NCBI GenBank assembly: GCA_964345555.1
Contig: CAYFRD010000049.1
Span: 1 to 5,353 of the forward strand
Source of the DNA: Peptoniphilus_E sp964345555
GTDB lineage: Bacteria > Bacillota > Clostridia > Tissierellales > Peptoniphilaceae
DNA: 5,353 nt
Reading direction: 5' to 3'
Shown here: in pieces, positions 5,315 to 5,353 of the stretch
Layout: each line of letters opens with the position of its first letter
Numbering within the stretch: position 1 is the first letter of the stretch
The notes under the pieces: model-generated
Databases searched by the model: none
Told to the model about the DNA's origin: nothing
What the model saw: only the letters and a program-made list of their open reading frames with translations
Position numbers and translations under genes: made by a program

Positions 5315-5353
5315 TTTGTGTATGAGTAATCCTCCTCTTAAGGTAAAATATAA

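Noticed and set aside
5315..5345. AAGAGGAGG on the minus strand near the window edge as a ribosome binding site for an antisense gene
   Set aside because: No ATG, GTG or TTG stands at a suitable distance, and the open frame that follows is antisense to the end of pstS.
1..5353. CRISPR arrays, tRNA or rRNA genes, riboswitches
   Set aside because: I saw no regularly spaced repeats, cloverleaf-like sequence or recognisable riboswitch core on either strand.

Overview
The window is AT-rich, with adenine-heavy codon use (ATA, AGA, GCA, GGA), strong AGGAG-type ribosome binding sites and U-tailed terminators. It also carries a lipoprotein PstS of a type I associate with anaerobic Firmicutes. Together this suggests a low-GC Gram-positive anaerobe of the Clostridia/Tissierellia kind (Peptoniphilus or Anaerococcus-like). 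That placement rests on general resemblance only, not on a marker gene.

Bases 1-2603, plus strand: a two-gene operon. A YfcC/DcuC-family membrane carrier (87-1514) is followed 14 bases later by an NAD(P)-dependent opine-dehydrogenase-family enzyme (1529-2557). A clear intrinsic terminator (2571-2604) closes it. The pairing suggests that the carrier moves a substrate or product of the dehydrogenase, probably an amino acid or an amino-acid/2-oxo-acid conjugate. The substrate cannot be read from sequence.

Bases 2605-3034: about 430 bases with no intact gene. They may hold decayed mobile or coding DNA, and they end in a hairpin that works best as the terminator of the minus-strand gene.

Bases 3035-4060, minus strand: a PTS_EIIC_2/PfoR-like membrane protein with no EIIA or EIIB partner in view. 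Its promoter is strong, but its start is odd: the Shine-Dalgarno sequence fits an ATA codon better than the GTG that opens the frame.

Bases 4061-5353, plus strand: the start of a phosphate-uptake (pst) operon. A run of TTTACA repeats on an 11-bp period lies just upstream of a -10 box and looks like a PhoP box. It drives a PstS lipoprotein whose two sequence halves are in swapped order compared with ordinary PstS, that is, a circular permutation. A frame resembling the first 30 residues of PstC starts on the pstS stop codon, but it ends after 34 codons, near a strong hairpin and the window edge.

The points most worth a second look are the permuted PstS with its PhoP-box array, the ATA-start candidate, the broken pstC and the carrier/opine-dehydrogenase pair.
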